64,000 bases of DNA from an uncultured Erythrobacter sp. (GTDB lineage: Bacteria; Pseudomonadota; Alphaproteobacteria; Sphingomonadales; Sphingomonadaceae). Location of the stretch: contig CALBWA010000004.1 of NCBI GenBank assembly GCA_937969505.1, forward strand, positions 62,001 to 126,000, in the 5' to 3' direction. The translations under genes and the position numbers were made by a program. The notes beneath the pieces are model-generated. The model saw only the letters and a program-made list of their open reading frames with translations. It was not told where the DNA came from and did no database searches. This document shows positions 30,184 to 40,652 of this stretch, piece by piece (the first letter of the stretch is position 1; every line of letters begins with the position of its first letter).

Positions 30184-30666
30184 TTAGAGCGTGGTTTCCA
30201 CGTGCTTGTCTTTTACGTCATCGTGGACAGTCATGCCCATGGCCATTTTGGCCGTGGTCATGAGGCCCATCTCGCCGCTCCAGATCTCCGCTTCGCGCAG
30301 ATCCATCCGGAGGAAGAGAATGTCGGGATCATCCTTGCCGCCATCGTACCACGCCTTCACAAAGTTGTTCCAGAAATACTCGAAGCGTTCCTGATTGTCC
30401 TCGATGAAAAGGCTGCCGTGGAAACGGGCAAACACGTCGTGGTTCTTGCCCTCATACGTGGCTGTGACGGTACCAAGCTTGGCAAAATCGCTGTTTTTCT
30501 GAGTGAAGAACCAGATTGCACTGTCAGCATCCTTGTCCGTTTGTGCGGTCATGGGAACGGCAGTGCCTGGTTCGCCATCGCGTTGCAGAAACAAAAATGG
30601 GGAATCGGACAATGCTTTCCAGAATTTGGTTTTCAGTTCGTCAGCATTTCCTTGTTCATAGCGCAT
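30184..30666 (-). CDS. pyridoxamine 5'-phosphate oxidase / general stress (FMN split-barrel) family protein
   Basis: FWKALSDSPFLFLQRDGEPGTAVPMTAQTDKDADSAIWFFTQKNSDFAK...WYDGGKDDPDILFLRMDL. Confidence 0.85.
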   Translation of the reverse strand: MRYEQGNADELKTKFWKALSDSPFLFLQRDGEPGTAVPMTAQTDKDADSAIWFFTQKNSDFAKLGTVTATYEGKNHDVFARFHGSLFIEDNQERFEYFWNNFVKAWYDGGKDDPDILFLRMDLREAEIWSGEMGLMTTAKMAMGMTVHDDVKDKHVETTL

Positions 30667-30801
30667 AATAATCTCCTGTTTGGTCAATCAATGGCTGGGC
30701 AGGTGTGTTGTTCCGCTAGGTCAGGCAGAGCGAGGCCGGGCAGGGGTGAATTGTGTTGCATTGCAAATGGATAGCGCGTGGTTGCATTCGTCAACGCGAA
30801 A

Positions 30802-30816
30802 GAACATAATAAGAAC
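30802..30816. promoter_or_regulatory. LexA/SOS box GAAC-N7-GAAC (reverse complement of GTTC-N7-GTTC)
   Basis: Exact GAACATAATAAGAAC immediately upstream of the imuA-like ORF. Confidence 0.75.
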
Positions 30817-31680
30817 ATGCTTTCTGGCGAATCTTCACTTCATCGGCATCATTTGCCGCTCGCCGGGCTCACAATGGGCCCGCCATTGAATGCTGGCAGC
30901 AGGTCTGAGCTTGCCATTCTGCAGGAGGGGCGATGGAGGCCTGGCCTGGGCGAAGTGAAGCATAATGAAGTTTTCGCTAATTCCGGCGATGGCGCAGGCT
31001 TCGGGCTCGCGCTGGCGCTGGCGGAGGATGCGGGCAAGGTAAATGCGCTGTTGGGTAACCGGACGGACCGTGATCGGGGACGCAAGCCGGTATTGTGGGT
31101 GCAGGATCGCAAATCTATCAGAACTTCGGGCAGACCCTATCGCCATGGCTTGCCGCGTCATTGGCAGGACAGGTTGATCCATGTTGAAGCAGGCAATTGC
31201 GAGGATGCATTGTTCGCTATGGAAGAAGGCTTGCGCTGCCCTCAACTGGCTTTTGTCGTGGGTGAGATTGCCGGAAATCCGCGAGGCCTATCCTTTACTG
31301 CGTCACGTCGGCTCAGCTTGGCCAGTGAACGGAGCGGCATCGCACTATGGTTGTTGCGAGTGGATGCAAGACCGGATCTGTCATCGGCCCGAATGCGCTG
31401 GAATGCCAGGGCGCAGCCATCGCTACGGGCTGAATGGGACGCGCGAGCGCCCGGAAGGCCGGTGTGGCAAGCTGAACTGTTTAGATCCCGCAGTCATGCG
31501 CCAGGAACATGGAACCTGCATGCTGCTGATGGAGATTTGTCGATAATGGTCCTGCAAAAACAGCTGACCCCCATGCGTAATCGTCTTGTCGGTCAGGCCT
31601 TCATTCATTCATCGTCTTCGGTCATGCGTAACGCAGCTCAGCATAATGATGCGGCGGTCCCGCTCCGGGCTATCGCTTGA
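30817..31680 (+). CDS. imuA: ImuA-like protein (RecA/SulA-related mutasome factor)
   Basis: GFGLALALAEDAG...KPVLWVQDRKSIRTSGRPYRHGL...LIHVEAGNCEDALFAMEEGLRCPQLAFVVGEI...SFTASRRLSLASERSGIALWLLR, plus upstream SOS box; start codon uncertain. Confidence 0.7.
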   Translation: MLSGESSLHRHHLPLAGLTMGPPLNAGSRSELAILQEGRWRPGLGEVKHNEVFANSGDGAGFGLALALAEDAGKVNALLGNRTDRDRGRKPVLWVQDRKSIRTSGRPYRHGLPRHWQDRLIHVEAGNCEDALFAMEEGLRCPQLAFVVGEIAGNPRGLSFTASRRLSLASERSGIALWLLRVDARPDLSSARMRWNARAQPSLRAEWDARAPGRPVWQAELFRSRSHAPGTWNLHAADGDLSIMVLQKQLTPMRNRLVGQAFIHSSSSVMRNAAQHNDAAVPLRAIA

Positions 31681-31767
31681 TTTAGACGTCAGACCCTAAC
31701 CTGTTAAAATCCCTTAAGTGCGGATTTGTCTTACGGTCCGTTAACCAATGTCTGGCAAGAGGGAGGC

Positions 31768-32085
31768 ATGGAACAGGACACAACCCGATCATCTGTGCGC
31801 AAGCCGCTCGACATTCTGGTCGAAGGTCGCCTGCGCGCGCGCCCAATCTGCGTTGAATTGATTGATGTTTCCGAAGGTGGTTGCAAGATCAAGGGACGGC
31901 ATGGCTTCGCCGAAAAGGGCGAGCATGTGACTCTGACGGTTAATGGAATCCGCGCGCCACTAGGCAATATTGTCTGGGTCGAAGGTAAATATGCAGGGGT
32001 AAGCTTTTCTGGGACCATGCACCCGGCCATTATCGACCATCTATGCAAAAAACAGCTTGAGAAAAAACGCGATTCCGCAAGCTAG
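31768..32085 (+). CDS. PilZ domain-containing protein
   Basis: RKPLDILVEGRLRARPICVELIDVSEGGCKIKGRHGFAEKGEHVTL. Confidence 0.8.
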   Translation: MEQDTTRSSVRKPLDILVEGRLRARPICVELIDVSEGGCKIKGRHGFAEKGEHVTLTVNGIRAPLGNIVWVEGKYAGVSFSGTMHPAIIDHLCKKQLEKKRDSAS

Positions 32086-32116
32086 GTCTGTATTCCAGGT
32101 TTACCTTTGTGACGTG

Positions 32117-32155
32117 CAAAAAACGGGGCCAGCACAGTATATGTGCCAGCCCCGC
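32117..32155. terminator. hairpin terminator between pilZ-type gene and carbonic anhydrase gene
   Basis: AAAAAACGGGGCCAGCACA...TGTGCCAGCCCCG; T-run on the minus strand side. Confidence 0.65.
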
Positions 32156-32173
32156 TTCGCTTGTCAGATATAG

Positions 32174-32899
32174 TTACTCGCTGGGCGCAACCAGCAAACG
32201 GTTGCCCAAAGGCTGAATCGAACGCGCTGTCGGGCCAAGCGAGCCAGCCATTGCAGCGATTTGTTCAGCGCTGGCTTCCATTGTCTGTCCGACAACATGC
32301 CAGTTCACACCTTCGCTGCAGGGCGGGGTGGTCAGCGAACCCATGTAACGAAACACGGACAGATCGTCGGGGATCATTTCCGACGCATCTACCGTCAATT
32401 CAGTGCCGTCGCCGCTTTCCAAGGCGTCAGCGATCGACGCGAGCGCGGGATTTTCGTCGCCTTCGACAAACATTACGCCAAGAACGCCCAGTTCACCTGC
32501 ATCCGTGGCATGGACGAAATGCGCGACCAGCGGGTGCCGCTCGCCCGAGATGGCGTGCTCTGCCGGTGTGTGGAAATGAACCTGGATCAGATTGAACATC
32601 TTGTCGCCTGACTTCATGCCCATGCCGGCTGGAAAATCGACTTGCAGCTTCTGGTCCGCCACTGCCAACGTACCAGCAGTTTCGCCATAATTGGTTGTCA
32701 CAGTGATATTGCCTGTGGCCTTGGCTTCGCTCAGATCAATCGGGGATTGCATCAGTCCGGCGTCGCAAATGGCGTAAGCGCTGTTTTCGAGCGACCAGCG
32801 CTCTGGCAATTCGCCATCTCCAAACTTCCAGTCCTTCGCTGCTCCAACGGCAGGAACGGCCAGCAAGGTGGCTGCGGCAATGGGGGCAAGATACTTCAT
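32174..32899 (-). CDS. alpha-type carbonic anhydrase, exported
   Basis: Signal peptide; QSPIDLSEAKATGN, LIQVHFHTPAEHAISGERHPLVAHFVH, LTTPPCSEGVNWHV. Confidence 0.9.
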   Translation of the reverse strand: MKYLAPIAAATLLAVPAVGAAKDWKFGDGELPERWSLENSAYAICDAGLMQSPIDLSEAKATGNITVTTNYGETAGTLAVADQKLQVDFPAGMGMKSGDKMFNLIQVHFHTPAEHAISGERHPLVAHFVHATDAGELGVLGVMFVEGDENPALASIADALESGDGTELTVDASEMIPDDLSVFRYMGSLTTPPCSEGVNWHVVGQTMEASAEQIAAMAGSLGPTARSIQPLGNRLLVAPSE

Positions 32900-33426
32900 A
32901 ATTGTCTCCCTACTCCAGGAGCAATCAAGCCCCCGGGGTTTGCGACCGGCGCGACATTCAAAACAATCCGCGCTGGTCGTTCGCTACGTCCGACATCACA
33001 GGCACGATTGCCTGCCAGAGGGGCCCGGTCCGTACTGCCAATACGCACCGGGGCAGTGTCGGTTCCCCTGAAGCAGGAGTTTCTTGACCAACGCGGCATC
33101 TCATTTTGAATAGGGTGCGATGACAGGCCGATCTGCCTCGAAACAGGCTTGCAATTCGCGCAGCAAACAGTTGCAAAGTGCAGGCTTGGCAGCAGTCGAA
33201 AAACCACTTGTGCATGAACAATGGTCTGTTAGTTTACTGGCAATTCCGACAATCATTACAAGATCGGGTCGTTATTGGTCGAAAGTGTTCGATCAAACCG
33301 CACAATTCGCGCGCTAACGACAGGTGTCTTGTAAAGTGATCATATCCCGATTTCCGCAGAATATTGCAGCGTTGCTTTTCGCTAACGCATCCAGGCGTAT
33401 GTCTATGCGGACCTGAGGGAAACGAT

Positions 33427-34149
33427 ATGAATACTAAGCTTTCCCAGCGTCTTGGGCGCTTCTCTTTTGATCGCAGCCTGCTTAGCTGGTTGATCGCGAT
33501 CATATTACTGTTTGCCGGTTGGATGTATCTGCAAGCCAACCCGCAACACAATCCGCTTGCTCCGCTTGATCTGGATGACCCACCAGGATTGGCAATGTCA
33601 TCGAAATTGTCGTCGATCACTCAGAACCGGGGCGCCTGCCGCGCTGCTCTGGCCCACAGCGGGGTGAATTTCCGCCGGTTACCCGCCACCGGTGACGGAC
33701 CGTGTGCACTGCTTGACCGAACGCAATTGTCGCAGAGCTACTTGGCGCCAAGCGCATCGACGATGACCTGTCCGGTCGCGGCCGGTCTGGAAATTTGGGT
33801 GCGCCACGGCTTGCAGCAAGCGGCCCAGCAGCACATGGGTGCCGACGTTGCTACGATCGAACATATCGGGACGGTCAATTGCCGGCGAATGAACAATCGC
33901 CGATCCGGCCCGTGGAGCGAACACGCCACTGGCAACGCCATTGATATTCGCTCCTTTGTTTTGAGTGATGGGCGGCGAGTAAATGTCGAGGGCGGGTGGG
34001 ATGACCCTGAGACCAGCGGTTTCCTCAAGGCGGCGCGTGATGCGGCTTGCCTGAGCTTTCGAACTGTATTGTCTCCGGATTACAATGCGGCTCACACCGA
34101 TCATTTTCATCTTGATCAAGGTACGCGCTGGAACATAGTGTGTCGCTAG
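33427..34149 (+). CDS. extensin family protein
   Basis: ACRAALAHSGVNFRRLP...SEHATGNAIDIRSFVLSDGRRV...HTDHFHLDQG. Confidence 0.85.
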   Translation: MNTKLSQRLGRFSFDRSLLSWLIAIILLFAGWMYLQANPQHNPLAPLDLDDPPGLAMSSKLSSITQNRGACRAALAHSGVNFRRLPATGDGPCALLDRTQLSQSYLAPSASTMTCPVAAGLEIWVRHGLQQAAQQHMGADVATIEHIGTVNCRRMNNRRSGPWSEHATGNAIDIRSFVLSDGRRVNVEGGWDDPETSGFLKAARDAACLSFRTVLSPDYNAAHTDHFHLDQGTRWNIVCR

Positions 34150-34161
34150 GGCACAGTTGAT

Positions 34162-34851
34162 TTAGCGCGGTTCAAGCGCATATCCGGCCGATCGAACGGT
34201 GCGGACAGGGTCCTTGCGACCACTGATCTCTATTGCCTTGCGCAAGCGGCGAATGTGTACATCTACGGTTCGCAATTCAATATCACTGCCGGTACCCCAT
34301 GCGCCGTCAAGCAGCTGGCCCCTGCTGAAAACGCGCCCCGGACTCTCCATGAAGAATTTGAGCAGACGATATTCGGTCGGACCCAATTGGAGGGCCTGTC
34401 CTGCGCGAATGACCTTGTGGGCGACCGGATCGAGGGAGATGTCACCAACCGTAATGGTTTCTCCAGCCAGTGCCGGGCGGATACGTCTCATGACCGCCGA
34501 TACTCGTGCCAACAGCTCTCGTGGACTGAAGGGCTTGGTCAGATAGTCATCAGCCCCGGTTTCAAGCCCGCGAACACGGTCGTCCTCGGCCTCTCGTGCG
34601 GTCAGCATGATGATCGGGACATGTGCGGTGCTCTTATCGCGGCGCAATCGACGGCACACTTCAATGCCGCTGGTGCCTTCAATCATCCAATCCAGGATGA
34701 TGAGGTCCGGGATGTCCTCGCTGGCCATTACCAGCGCTTCATCTCCATCAGCCGTTGTGCGCACTTCATAGCCTTGTTGCTGAAAGCGAAATTCCAGCAA
34801 TTCCGATAAGGCCGGGTCGTCTTCGACCAAAAGCAGTTTGGCACCTGACAT
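34162..34851 (-). CDS. phoB: phosphate regulon response regulator PhoB
   Basis: OmpR-family receiver plus winged helix; LIILDWMIEGTSGIEVCRRLR; GRVFSRGQLLDGAWG...VDVHIRRLRKAI; next to phoU/pst. Confidence 0.92.
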   Translation of the reverse strand: MSGAKLLLVEDDPALSELLEFRFQQQGYEVRTTADGDEALVMASEDIPDLIILDWMIEGTSGIEVCRRLRRDKSTAHVPIIMLTAREAEDDRVRGLETGADDYLTKPFSPRELLARVSAVMRRIRPALAGETITVGDISLDPVAHKVIRAGQALQLGPTEYRLLKFFMESPGRVFSRGQLLDGAWGTGSDIELRTVDVHIRRLRKAIEISGRKDPVRTVRSAGYALEPR

Positions 34852-34922
34852 CAGTTGTCCCCCCAACAATTCTGCCGTCAAACTAGGCACCATCAGTGTT
34901 GCGTTTTTAAGACAAACAGATG

Positions 34923-35591
34923 TCAGCGATCCTCTTCAGGTGGATAAAGACCGGTCGCTGCATAGTGCACCATTTCGGCAACATTGGTGGCATGATCACC
35001 AATTCGTTCGAGATTTCGGGCAATGAACAGCAATTGCGCGGCACTGGATATGGTCGCTGGATTTTCGACCATGTAGCTTACCAGATTGCGGAAAATGCTG
35101 TTGTAGAACGCGTCTACTTTTTCATCGGTAGCAATGACTTCACGGGCCAGGTCAGCGTCGCGAGCGGAATAAGCGGTCAGCACATCGTGAACCATTTCGG
35201 CAGCCAGATCGCCCATTGCAGGAAGCAGGGTCAGCGGTTCGAACTTCTCGCGCCCGTCAATCTGTCCCACCCGCTTGGCGATATTTTTGGAGTAATCCCC
35301 AATGCGTTCAACAACGCCGGCAATCTTCAGTGCTGCGATCACTTCACGCAGGTCATCAGCCATCGGCGCCCTCAAAGCGATCACTCGAACAGCGAGCTTG
35401 TCGACCTCTGTCTCAAGCTCGTCGATCTTCTTGTCGCCATCGATGACCTTTTGCGCCAATTCCTGATCGCCGCGAACCAGCGCTTCAAGCGCGCCTTGAA
35501 TGGCAACTTCGGACAAGCCGCCCATTTCCGCGATTAGCCCGCGCAGGCGAGTGATGTCTTCGTCGAATGCCTTGACTGTATGATCGGACAT
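34923..35591 (-). CDS. phoU: phosphate transport system regulator PhoU
   Basis: Two PhoU repeats; VVERIGDYSKNIAKR, NLERIGDHATNVAEMV. Confidence 0.95.
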   Translation of the reverse strand: MSDHTVKAFDEDITRLRGLIAEMGGLSEVAIQGALEALVRGDQELAQKVIDGDKKIDELETEVDKLAVRVIALRAPMADDLREVIAALKIAGVVERIGDYSKNIAKRVGQIDGREKFEPLTLLPAMGDLAAEMVHDVLTAYSARDADLAREVIATDEKVDAFYNSIFRNLVSYMVENPATISSAAQLLFIARNLERIGDHATNVAEMVHYAATGLYPPEEDR

Positions 35592-36379
35592 TATCCGTAC
35601 CGCCCTGTGATGTAATCCTGAGTGCGTTGTTCAATCGGATTGGTGAATATGTTGGACGTCTGACCGTATTCTACCATCTTGCCGAGATGGAAGAAAGCCG
35701 TGCGCTGCGAGACACGTGCGGCCTGTTGCATTGAATGGGTGACGATAACGATGGCGAACCGGCCACTCAATTCGTTGATCAGTTCCTCGATCTTGGCCGT
35801 AGCAATCGGATCAAGCGCAGAGCAGGGTTCATCCATCAGGATCACTTCGGGGTCCACAGCGATGGCGCGAGCGATGCACAGACGCTGTTGCTGACCACCC
35901 GAAAGCGCGGTCCCGGAATCGGTCAAGCGATCCTTCACCTCTTCCCACAGGCCAGCCCGACGCAGCGATCTTTCGACAACTTCGTCCACATCATCCTTGC
36001 TTTCTGCAAGGCCGTGGATGCGCGGACCATAGGCGATATTGTCATAAATTGACTTGGGGAAGGGGTTGGGTTTCTGAAACACCATGCCAACCCGGGCACG
36101 CAACTGAACCACATCCATGTTCGATGTATAGATATTCTCGCCGTCCAGCTCGATCGTACCTTCGACGCGCGCCGACGGGATGGTATCGTTCATCCGGTTC
36201 ATCGTCCGCAGAAAAGTGGACTTTCCGCACCCCGAAGGGCCGATGAACGCGGTGACATATTCTGCAGGAATATCGATCGAGACGTCATCGATAGCCTTTT
36301 TGTCGCCGTAATAGACCGAGACACCGCTTGCGCGCATTTTCGCTTCGGTCTTCTCAAGATCGGGATGGATTACAGTCAC
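35591..36379 (-). CDS. pstB: phosphate ABC transporter ATP-binding protein PstB
   Basis: [35 protein letters not shown]. Confidence 0.97.
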   Translation of the reverse strand: MTVIHPDLEKTEAKMRASGVSVYYGDKKAIDDVSIDIPAEYVTAFIGPSGCGKSTFLRTMNRMNDTIPSARVEGTIELDGENIYTSNMDVVQLRARVGMVFQKPNPFPKSIYDNIAYGPRIHGLAESKDDVDEVVERSLRRAGLWEEVKDRLTDSGTALSGGQQQRLCIARAIAVDPEVILMDEPCSALDPIATAKIEELINELSGRFAIVIVTHSMQQAARVSQRTAFFHLGKMVEYGQTSNIFTNPIEQRTQDYITGRYG

Positions 36380-37626
36380 CAGCTTTTCTCGAATTTGTTG
36401 CGCAAATAAATGGCCAGGCCATTCATCAGCAGGAGGAATATCAGCAGCACGATGATAGCGGCACTGGTCCGCTCGACAAAGCCCCGGTCGATTTCATCCG
36501 ACCACAGGAAGATTTGTACCGGCAGAACGGTCGCCGGAGAGGTGAAACCATCTGGCGGAGTAGCGACAAAGGCACGCATGCCAATCATCAGCAGCGGTGC
36601 CGTTTCGCCCAGGGCACGAGCCATGCCGATGATTGTCCCGGTCAAAATACCCGGCAGGGCCAGTGGTAGCACATGGTGGAACACGACCTGGATGGGCGAC
36701 GCGCCCACCGCCAGGGCGCCATCGCGTATGGATGGCGGCACAGCCTTGATGGCATTGCGGCCTGAAATGACGATGACCGGCATCGTCATAAGTGCCAGGG
36801 TCATACCGCCAATCAACGGTGCCGAACGTAAGTTTGGGAATATCCACAAGAATACGGCCAGACCAAGCAGACCAAAAATGATCGAAGGGACAGCGGCCAG
36901 ATTGTTGATCGAAACCTCGATCACATCCGTCCAGCGATTTTTTGGAGCATATTCTTCGAGATAGAGGGCCGCCAGAACGCCGATGGGGAAGGCCAGAAGC
37001 AAGGTGACGATCATGGTCAGGATCGAACCTTTCAGAGCACCCCAAATGCCAGCCAGCTGCGGGTCAGTGGCGTCAGAGCGTTGCAGGAAGCCGAAATCGA
37101 AATTTTTGCTGAGCTTGCCCTCTTTCTCAAGCTGGCTGGCCAGCGTCTGCAGTTCGGGCGAGCCTTCCTCATCCATGGCGGCAGACAAGTCTGCACTTGC
37201 CGGGAGCATGTAGGTGTGTTCGGCTTGAACCAAGGCAGGATTAGCCTGTAATGTTGCGCCGACTTCGCGCCAGGCCTGCATGCTGAGCTGTGCCGCGCCC
37301 GTCTCGCCCAGCTCTTCGCTCGCGGCCTGCATGACCAATTCCTGCAAGCCTTGCACTTCAAGTGTATCCATGGCGCTTGATGCTTGCAGCTGCTCTGCTG
37401 TGGCTGATACGCCGCGCTCGGCAAAATTGATTGGCACAGCCAGTTCGGCACGCTGGAAGCCGCCGATCCCATTGATCGTCATGCTGCCGAGCAGAAAGAT
37501 CAGCACTGCGACGGAGAAGATGATCGCGCTGAGGCCAGCCAGCTTGAACCTGCGTTCAGCAGCATAGCGCTTTTTCAGGCGGGCAGCGAAGGCATCGCTG
37601 CGGGTGGGGGCGGCAAGTTCACTCAT
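36376..37626 (-). CDS. pstA: phosphate ABC transporter permease PstA
   Basis: Permease core ([38 protein letters not shown]) and operon position. Confidence 0.93.
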   Translation of the reverse strand: MSELAAPTRSDAFAARLKKRYAAERRFKLAGLSAIIFSVAVLIFLLGSMTINGIGGFQRAELAVPINFAERGVSATAEQLQASSAMDTLEVQGLQELVMQAASEELGETGAAQLSMQAWREVGATLQANPALVQAEHTYMLPASADLSAAMDEEGSPELQTLASQLEKEGKLSKNFDFGFLQRSDATDPQLAGIWGALKGSILTMIVTLLLAFPIGVLAALYLEEYAPKNRWTDVIEVSINNLAAVPSIIFGLLGLAVFLWIFPNLRSAPLIGGMTLALMTMPVIVISGRNAIKAVPPSIRDGALAVGASPIQVVFHHVLPLALPGILTGTIIGMARALGETAPLLMIGMRAFVATPPDGFTSPATVLPVQIFLWSDEIDRGFVERTSAAIIVLLIFLLLMNGLAIYLRNKFEKSW

Positions 37627-39004
37627 AGGCTTCGCGGAACCGTTTGACGACGCGTAGAGCAATGAAGTTTAAACCCAGCGTCACGAGGAAAAGGACAAAT
37701 CCCAAGGCAAATGCGCTCAGGGTGGCCGGATGGTCAAAACTGCCTTCACCGGTCAGCATGGCCACGATCTGGAAGGTGACTGTTGTCATGGCCTCCAGTG
37801 GGTTGGCTGTAAGGTTTGCAGCAGCTCCTGCTGCCATCACGACAATCATGGTCTCGCCAATGGCCCGACTGATGGCGAGCATGACCCCGGCGACGATGCC
37901 GGGCAAAGCTGCAGGAATCAGAACCTTGCGGATGGTTTCCGACGTGGTGGCACCCATGGCTAGGCTGCCGTCGCGCATTGCGCTGGGAACAGCCGCAATC
38001 GAATCATCCGCCATTGATGAGACAAACGGAATGATCATGACCCCCATGACAAGGCCGGCCGCAAGCGCGCTTTCGCTCGAAGCGTTGGTAAGCCCGATCG
38101 AGAAGGCGAAATCACGGATCGCGGGAGCCACTGTCAGCGCGGCGAAATAACCATAGACCACCGTCGGCACACCGGCGAGAATTTCGAGCATGGGTTTGAC
38201 CCAGGCGCGGACCCGCGGATTGGCGTACTGCGTTAGATAGATCGCGCTCATCAGACCCAGCGGAATTGCGACGATCATTGCGATGACCGCGCCGATGTAG
38301 ATCGTGCCCCAGAACAGCGGAATCGCGCCATAACGTGAAGCGTCCGGATTTGCAGCGTTGCTCATCGGATCGGGGCCCCAAAAGGTGCCGAACAGGAAAT
38401 CGATCGGGTTGACCATGCCAAAGAAACGGAAGGTTTCGAAAACCAGGCTGGCGAAAATGCCGAAGGTCGTCAGGATGGCGACCAGCGATGCCAGCAACAA
38501 AATCACCATGACGGTTCGTTCAACCCGTGTGCGGGCGGAAAAATCCGGGCGCAGCTTCAGAAATGCAAACAAGCCGCAAGCAAATGCGATGGTGATCGAA
38601 ACAATGATACCGATCCAGTTGTAGCGTGACATCGCATCGCGAAACGGCTCGACGAACAGCTGAGCATCGGGATTGAAAACGCCGATTGCATTGCCGCTGG
38701 CAACCGCTTGCGCTTCAGAAAGAATGGCGTCGCGCTGAAAGCCAAAGGCGGGAAGGCTGGATGCTGCATCACTCGCCAGAACCGACTGTATCACCAGCTG
38801 CGGAGACAGGATCAACCATATGATGACGAACAGCAGCGTAGGGATGACAACCCATAAGGCAACATACCAGGCGTGGTAATTGGGCCGTGACGCCATGCGC
38901 CGCACACCAGCATCCTGCTGAAAACTCCACGCCTTGGCCCGGGCTGCCAACCAGCCCGCCAGACCCAGTCCAACAGCGATCAGAATAAGCGAAATAGGCG
39001 ACAT
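37619..39004 (-). CDS. pstC: phosphate ABC transporter permease PstC
   Basis: GTIYIGAVIAMIVAIPLGLMSAIYLTQYA...EILAGVPTVVYGYFAAL. Confidence 0.93.
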   Translation of the reverse strand: MSPISLILIAVGLGLAGWLAARAKAWSFQQDAGVRRMASRPNYHAWYVALWVVIPTLLFVIIWLILSPQLVIQSVLASDAASSLPAFGFQRDAILSEAQAVASGNAIGVFNPDAQLFVEPFRDAMSRYNWIGIIVSITIAFACGLFAFLKLRPDFSARTRVERTVMVILLLASLVAILTTFGIFASLVFETFRFFGMVNPIDFLFGTFWGPDPMSNAANPDASRYGAIPLFWGTIYIGAVIAMIVAIPLGLMSAIYLTQYANPRVRAWVKPMLEILAGVPTVVYGYFAALTVAPAIRDFAFSIGLTNASSESALAAGLVMGVMIIPFVSSMADDSIAAVPSAMRDGSLAMGATTSETIRKVLIPAALPGIVAGVMLAISRAIGETMIVVMAAGAAANLTANPLEAMTTVTFQIVAMLTGEGSFDHPATLSAFALGFVLFLVTLGLNFIALRVVKRFREAYE

Positions 39005-39175
39005 TGGCTAAAGCCTGACACTTTCCGTGATAATCTGTCCGGGGCTGACATGGTCAACAACTGCCCCTTTGCGGATTCGCCGATTAGGCATTGTGGCGCG
39101 CGGGATCAAGCGCAGGCGGTTCTCGATGCCGCAGACTGTGGATTGTCCTTGGCACATGAGGATGAATGTTCATGA

Positions 39176-39196
39176 AATAAGACAATTTCATGACAG
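39176..39196 (-). promoter_or_regulatory. candidate PhoB box upstream of pstC
   Basis: Minus strand CTGTCATGAAATTGTCTTAT resembles CTGTCATAAAACTGTCATAA; overlaps 3' end of phoR. Confidence 0.45.
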
Positions 39197-40414
39197 TGTT
39201 GCGTCTGTAGCAATTTCGTCACCCTGACTGTCATCTTTCTCCAGCACAACGGGGAATCTGACGGTTACGCTCGTTCCCTCACCCTGCGTGCTGGATATGT
39301 CGAGCCTGCCGCGATGCCGTTCAACAATATGTTTGACGATGGCCAACCCCAAGCCGGTCCCGCCAGAGGCTCTGCTGCGGCCGGGATCGGTGCGATAGAA
39401 CCGGCGAGTGAGGTGAGGAATGTGTTCAGGGGCAATGCCTTCGCCTTGGTCGGCAACGGTCAGCCGCACCTGATTGTCGCGCGCAGTGTGAAGCGAAACC
39501 GTTACCGGCTTGTCATTAGCCCCGTAATTGAAAGCATTATCGACCAAATTGCGGACCAATTGCTCGAGCTGCTGGGCGTCGCCCGCAACCACTGCGTCGG
39601 TGGAGACATCAAAAATCAGTCGATCCGTGCGCTCTGCACCAGCGGCGTCCCGAGCGGCTCGTTCCAGCAAAGGCGGAAACGAGATTCGTTCGCTTGGCTG
39701 ATCGTGCTTTTCCGCCTCGACCCGTGAAAGCGACATCAGGTCGCTAACCAGGCTTTGCAAGCGGCGCGATTCGCGAAGCACGGTACCGTAAAATTTCCTG
39801 GTAGTGGATGGATCCATCTCCCCAGCATCTTCGCTCAGTGTCTCGACGTAACCGATGATGGAGGCAAGGGGAGTGCGCAATTCGTGACTGGCATTGGCGA
39901 CGAAGTCCGTATGCGCCCGGCTGATGTCTGCCTCTGCAGTCTGATTGACCAGTTCGATCACGGCGAGATTGTCGGTGATGGTCTGGCGCTTGATTTGCCA
40001 GATATCGCGTCTGCGAACGAGGCCGCGGACGATCGCGGTTCCGTTTCGGCCCTGGTCCAGCAGAGCGATCGCCTCTGGCTGTCTGAATGCGACACGCACG
40101 TCTTGGCCGATAATGTGGCGGCCCAGCAATTTGCGGGCAGCCCGGTTGGCATCTGCGATCTTGTTGGCTTGGGTTAACAACAAAGGGGTGGCAGCATATT
40201 CGATCAATTCGCGCATATTGTCGCGAGACAGCGGCTTCTCCGTCTTCTGCGCCCGCGTATCAGGCGCGCGCAGTGAAGCCAGAAACAACGATCCGACCCA
40301 AAGGATAAGGACGGCTATGGACAGAGCAGGCTCAAGGCCAGCGGTCAGCAGACCGATGAATGCGACAATCGCAAGCAGAATGCCGATGGTGGGGATTTGG
40401 CTACGCTGATCCAT
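39188..40414 (-). CDS. phoR: phosphate regulon sensor histidine kinase PhoR
   Basis: DFVANASHELRTPLASIIGYVETL; GGTGLGLAIVKHIVERHRGRL; upstream of pst genes. Confidence 0.88.
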   Translation of the reverse strand: MDQRSQIPTIGILLAIVAFIGLLTAGLEPALSIAVLILWVGSLFLASLRAPDTRAQKTEKPLSRDNMRELIEYAATPLLLTQANKIADANRAARKLLGRHIIGQDVRVAFRQPEAIALLDQGRNGTAIVRGLVRRRDIWQIKRQTITDNLAVIELVNQTAEADISRAHTDFVANASHELRTPLASIIGYVETLSEDAGEMDPSTTRKFYGTVLRESRRLQSLVSDLMSLSRVEAEKHDQPSERISFPPLLERAARDAAGAERTDRLIFDVSTDAVVAGDAQQLEQLVRNLVDNAFNYGANDKPVTVSLHTARDNQVRLTVADQGEGIAPEHIPHLTRRFYRTDPGRSRASGGTGLGLAIVKHIVERHRGRLDISSTQGEGTSVTVRFPVVLEKDDSQGDEIATDATLS

Positions 40415-40515
40415 GTGTGCCGCGCCATATCATAGGCAGCACCGGAGGGAACCCGCAATTCAACCCAATTGGTGCGCCCAGATGGGCGTAGACACTATAA
40501 AGAGTTGAAAAGAGG

Positions 40516-40590
40516 TGGTGACCCCTACGGGAATCGAACCCGTGTTTCAGCCGTGAAAGGGCCGCGTCCTAACCGCTAGACGAAGGGGCC
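40516..40590 (-). tRNA. tRNA-Glu(TTC)
   Basis: Reverse complement GGCCCCTTCGTCTAGCGGTTAGGACGCGGCCCTTTCACGGCTGAAACACGGGTTCGATTCCCGTAGGGGTCACCA. Confidence 0.96.
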
Positions 40591-40652
40591 ATCGCAGAAG
40601 CGAGAGCGCGCCTTTACGGGGCACTTGGGTGGGGGTCAACCCCTGCTATGCC

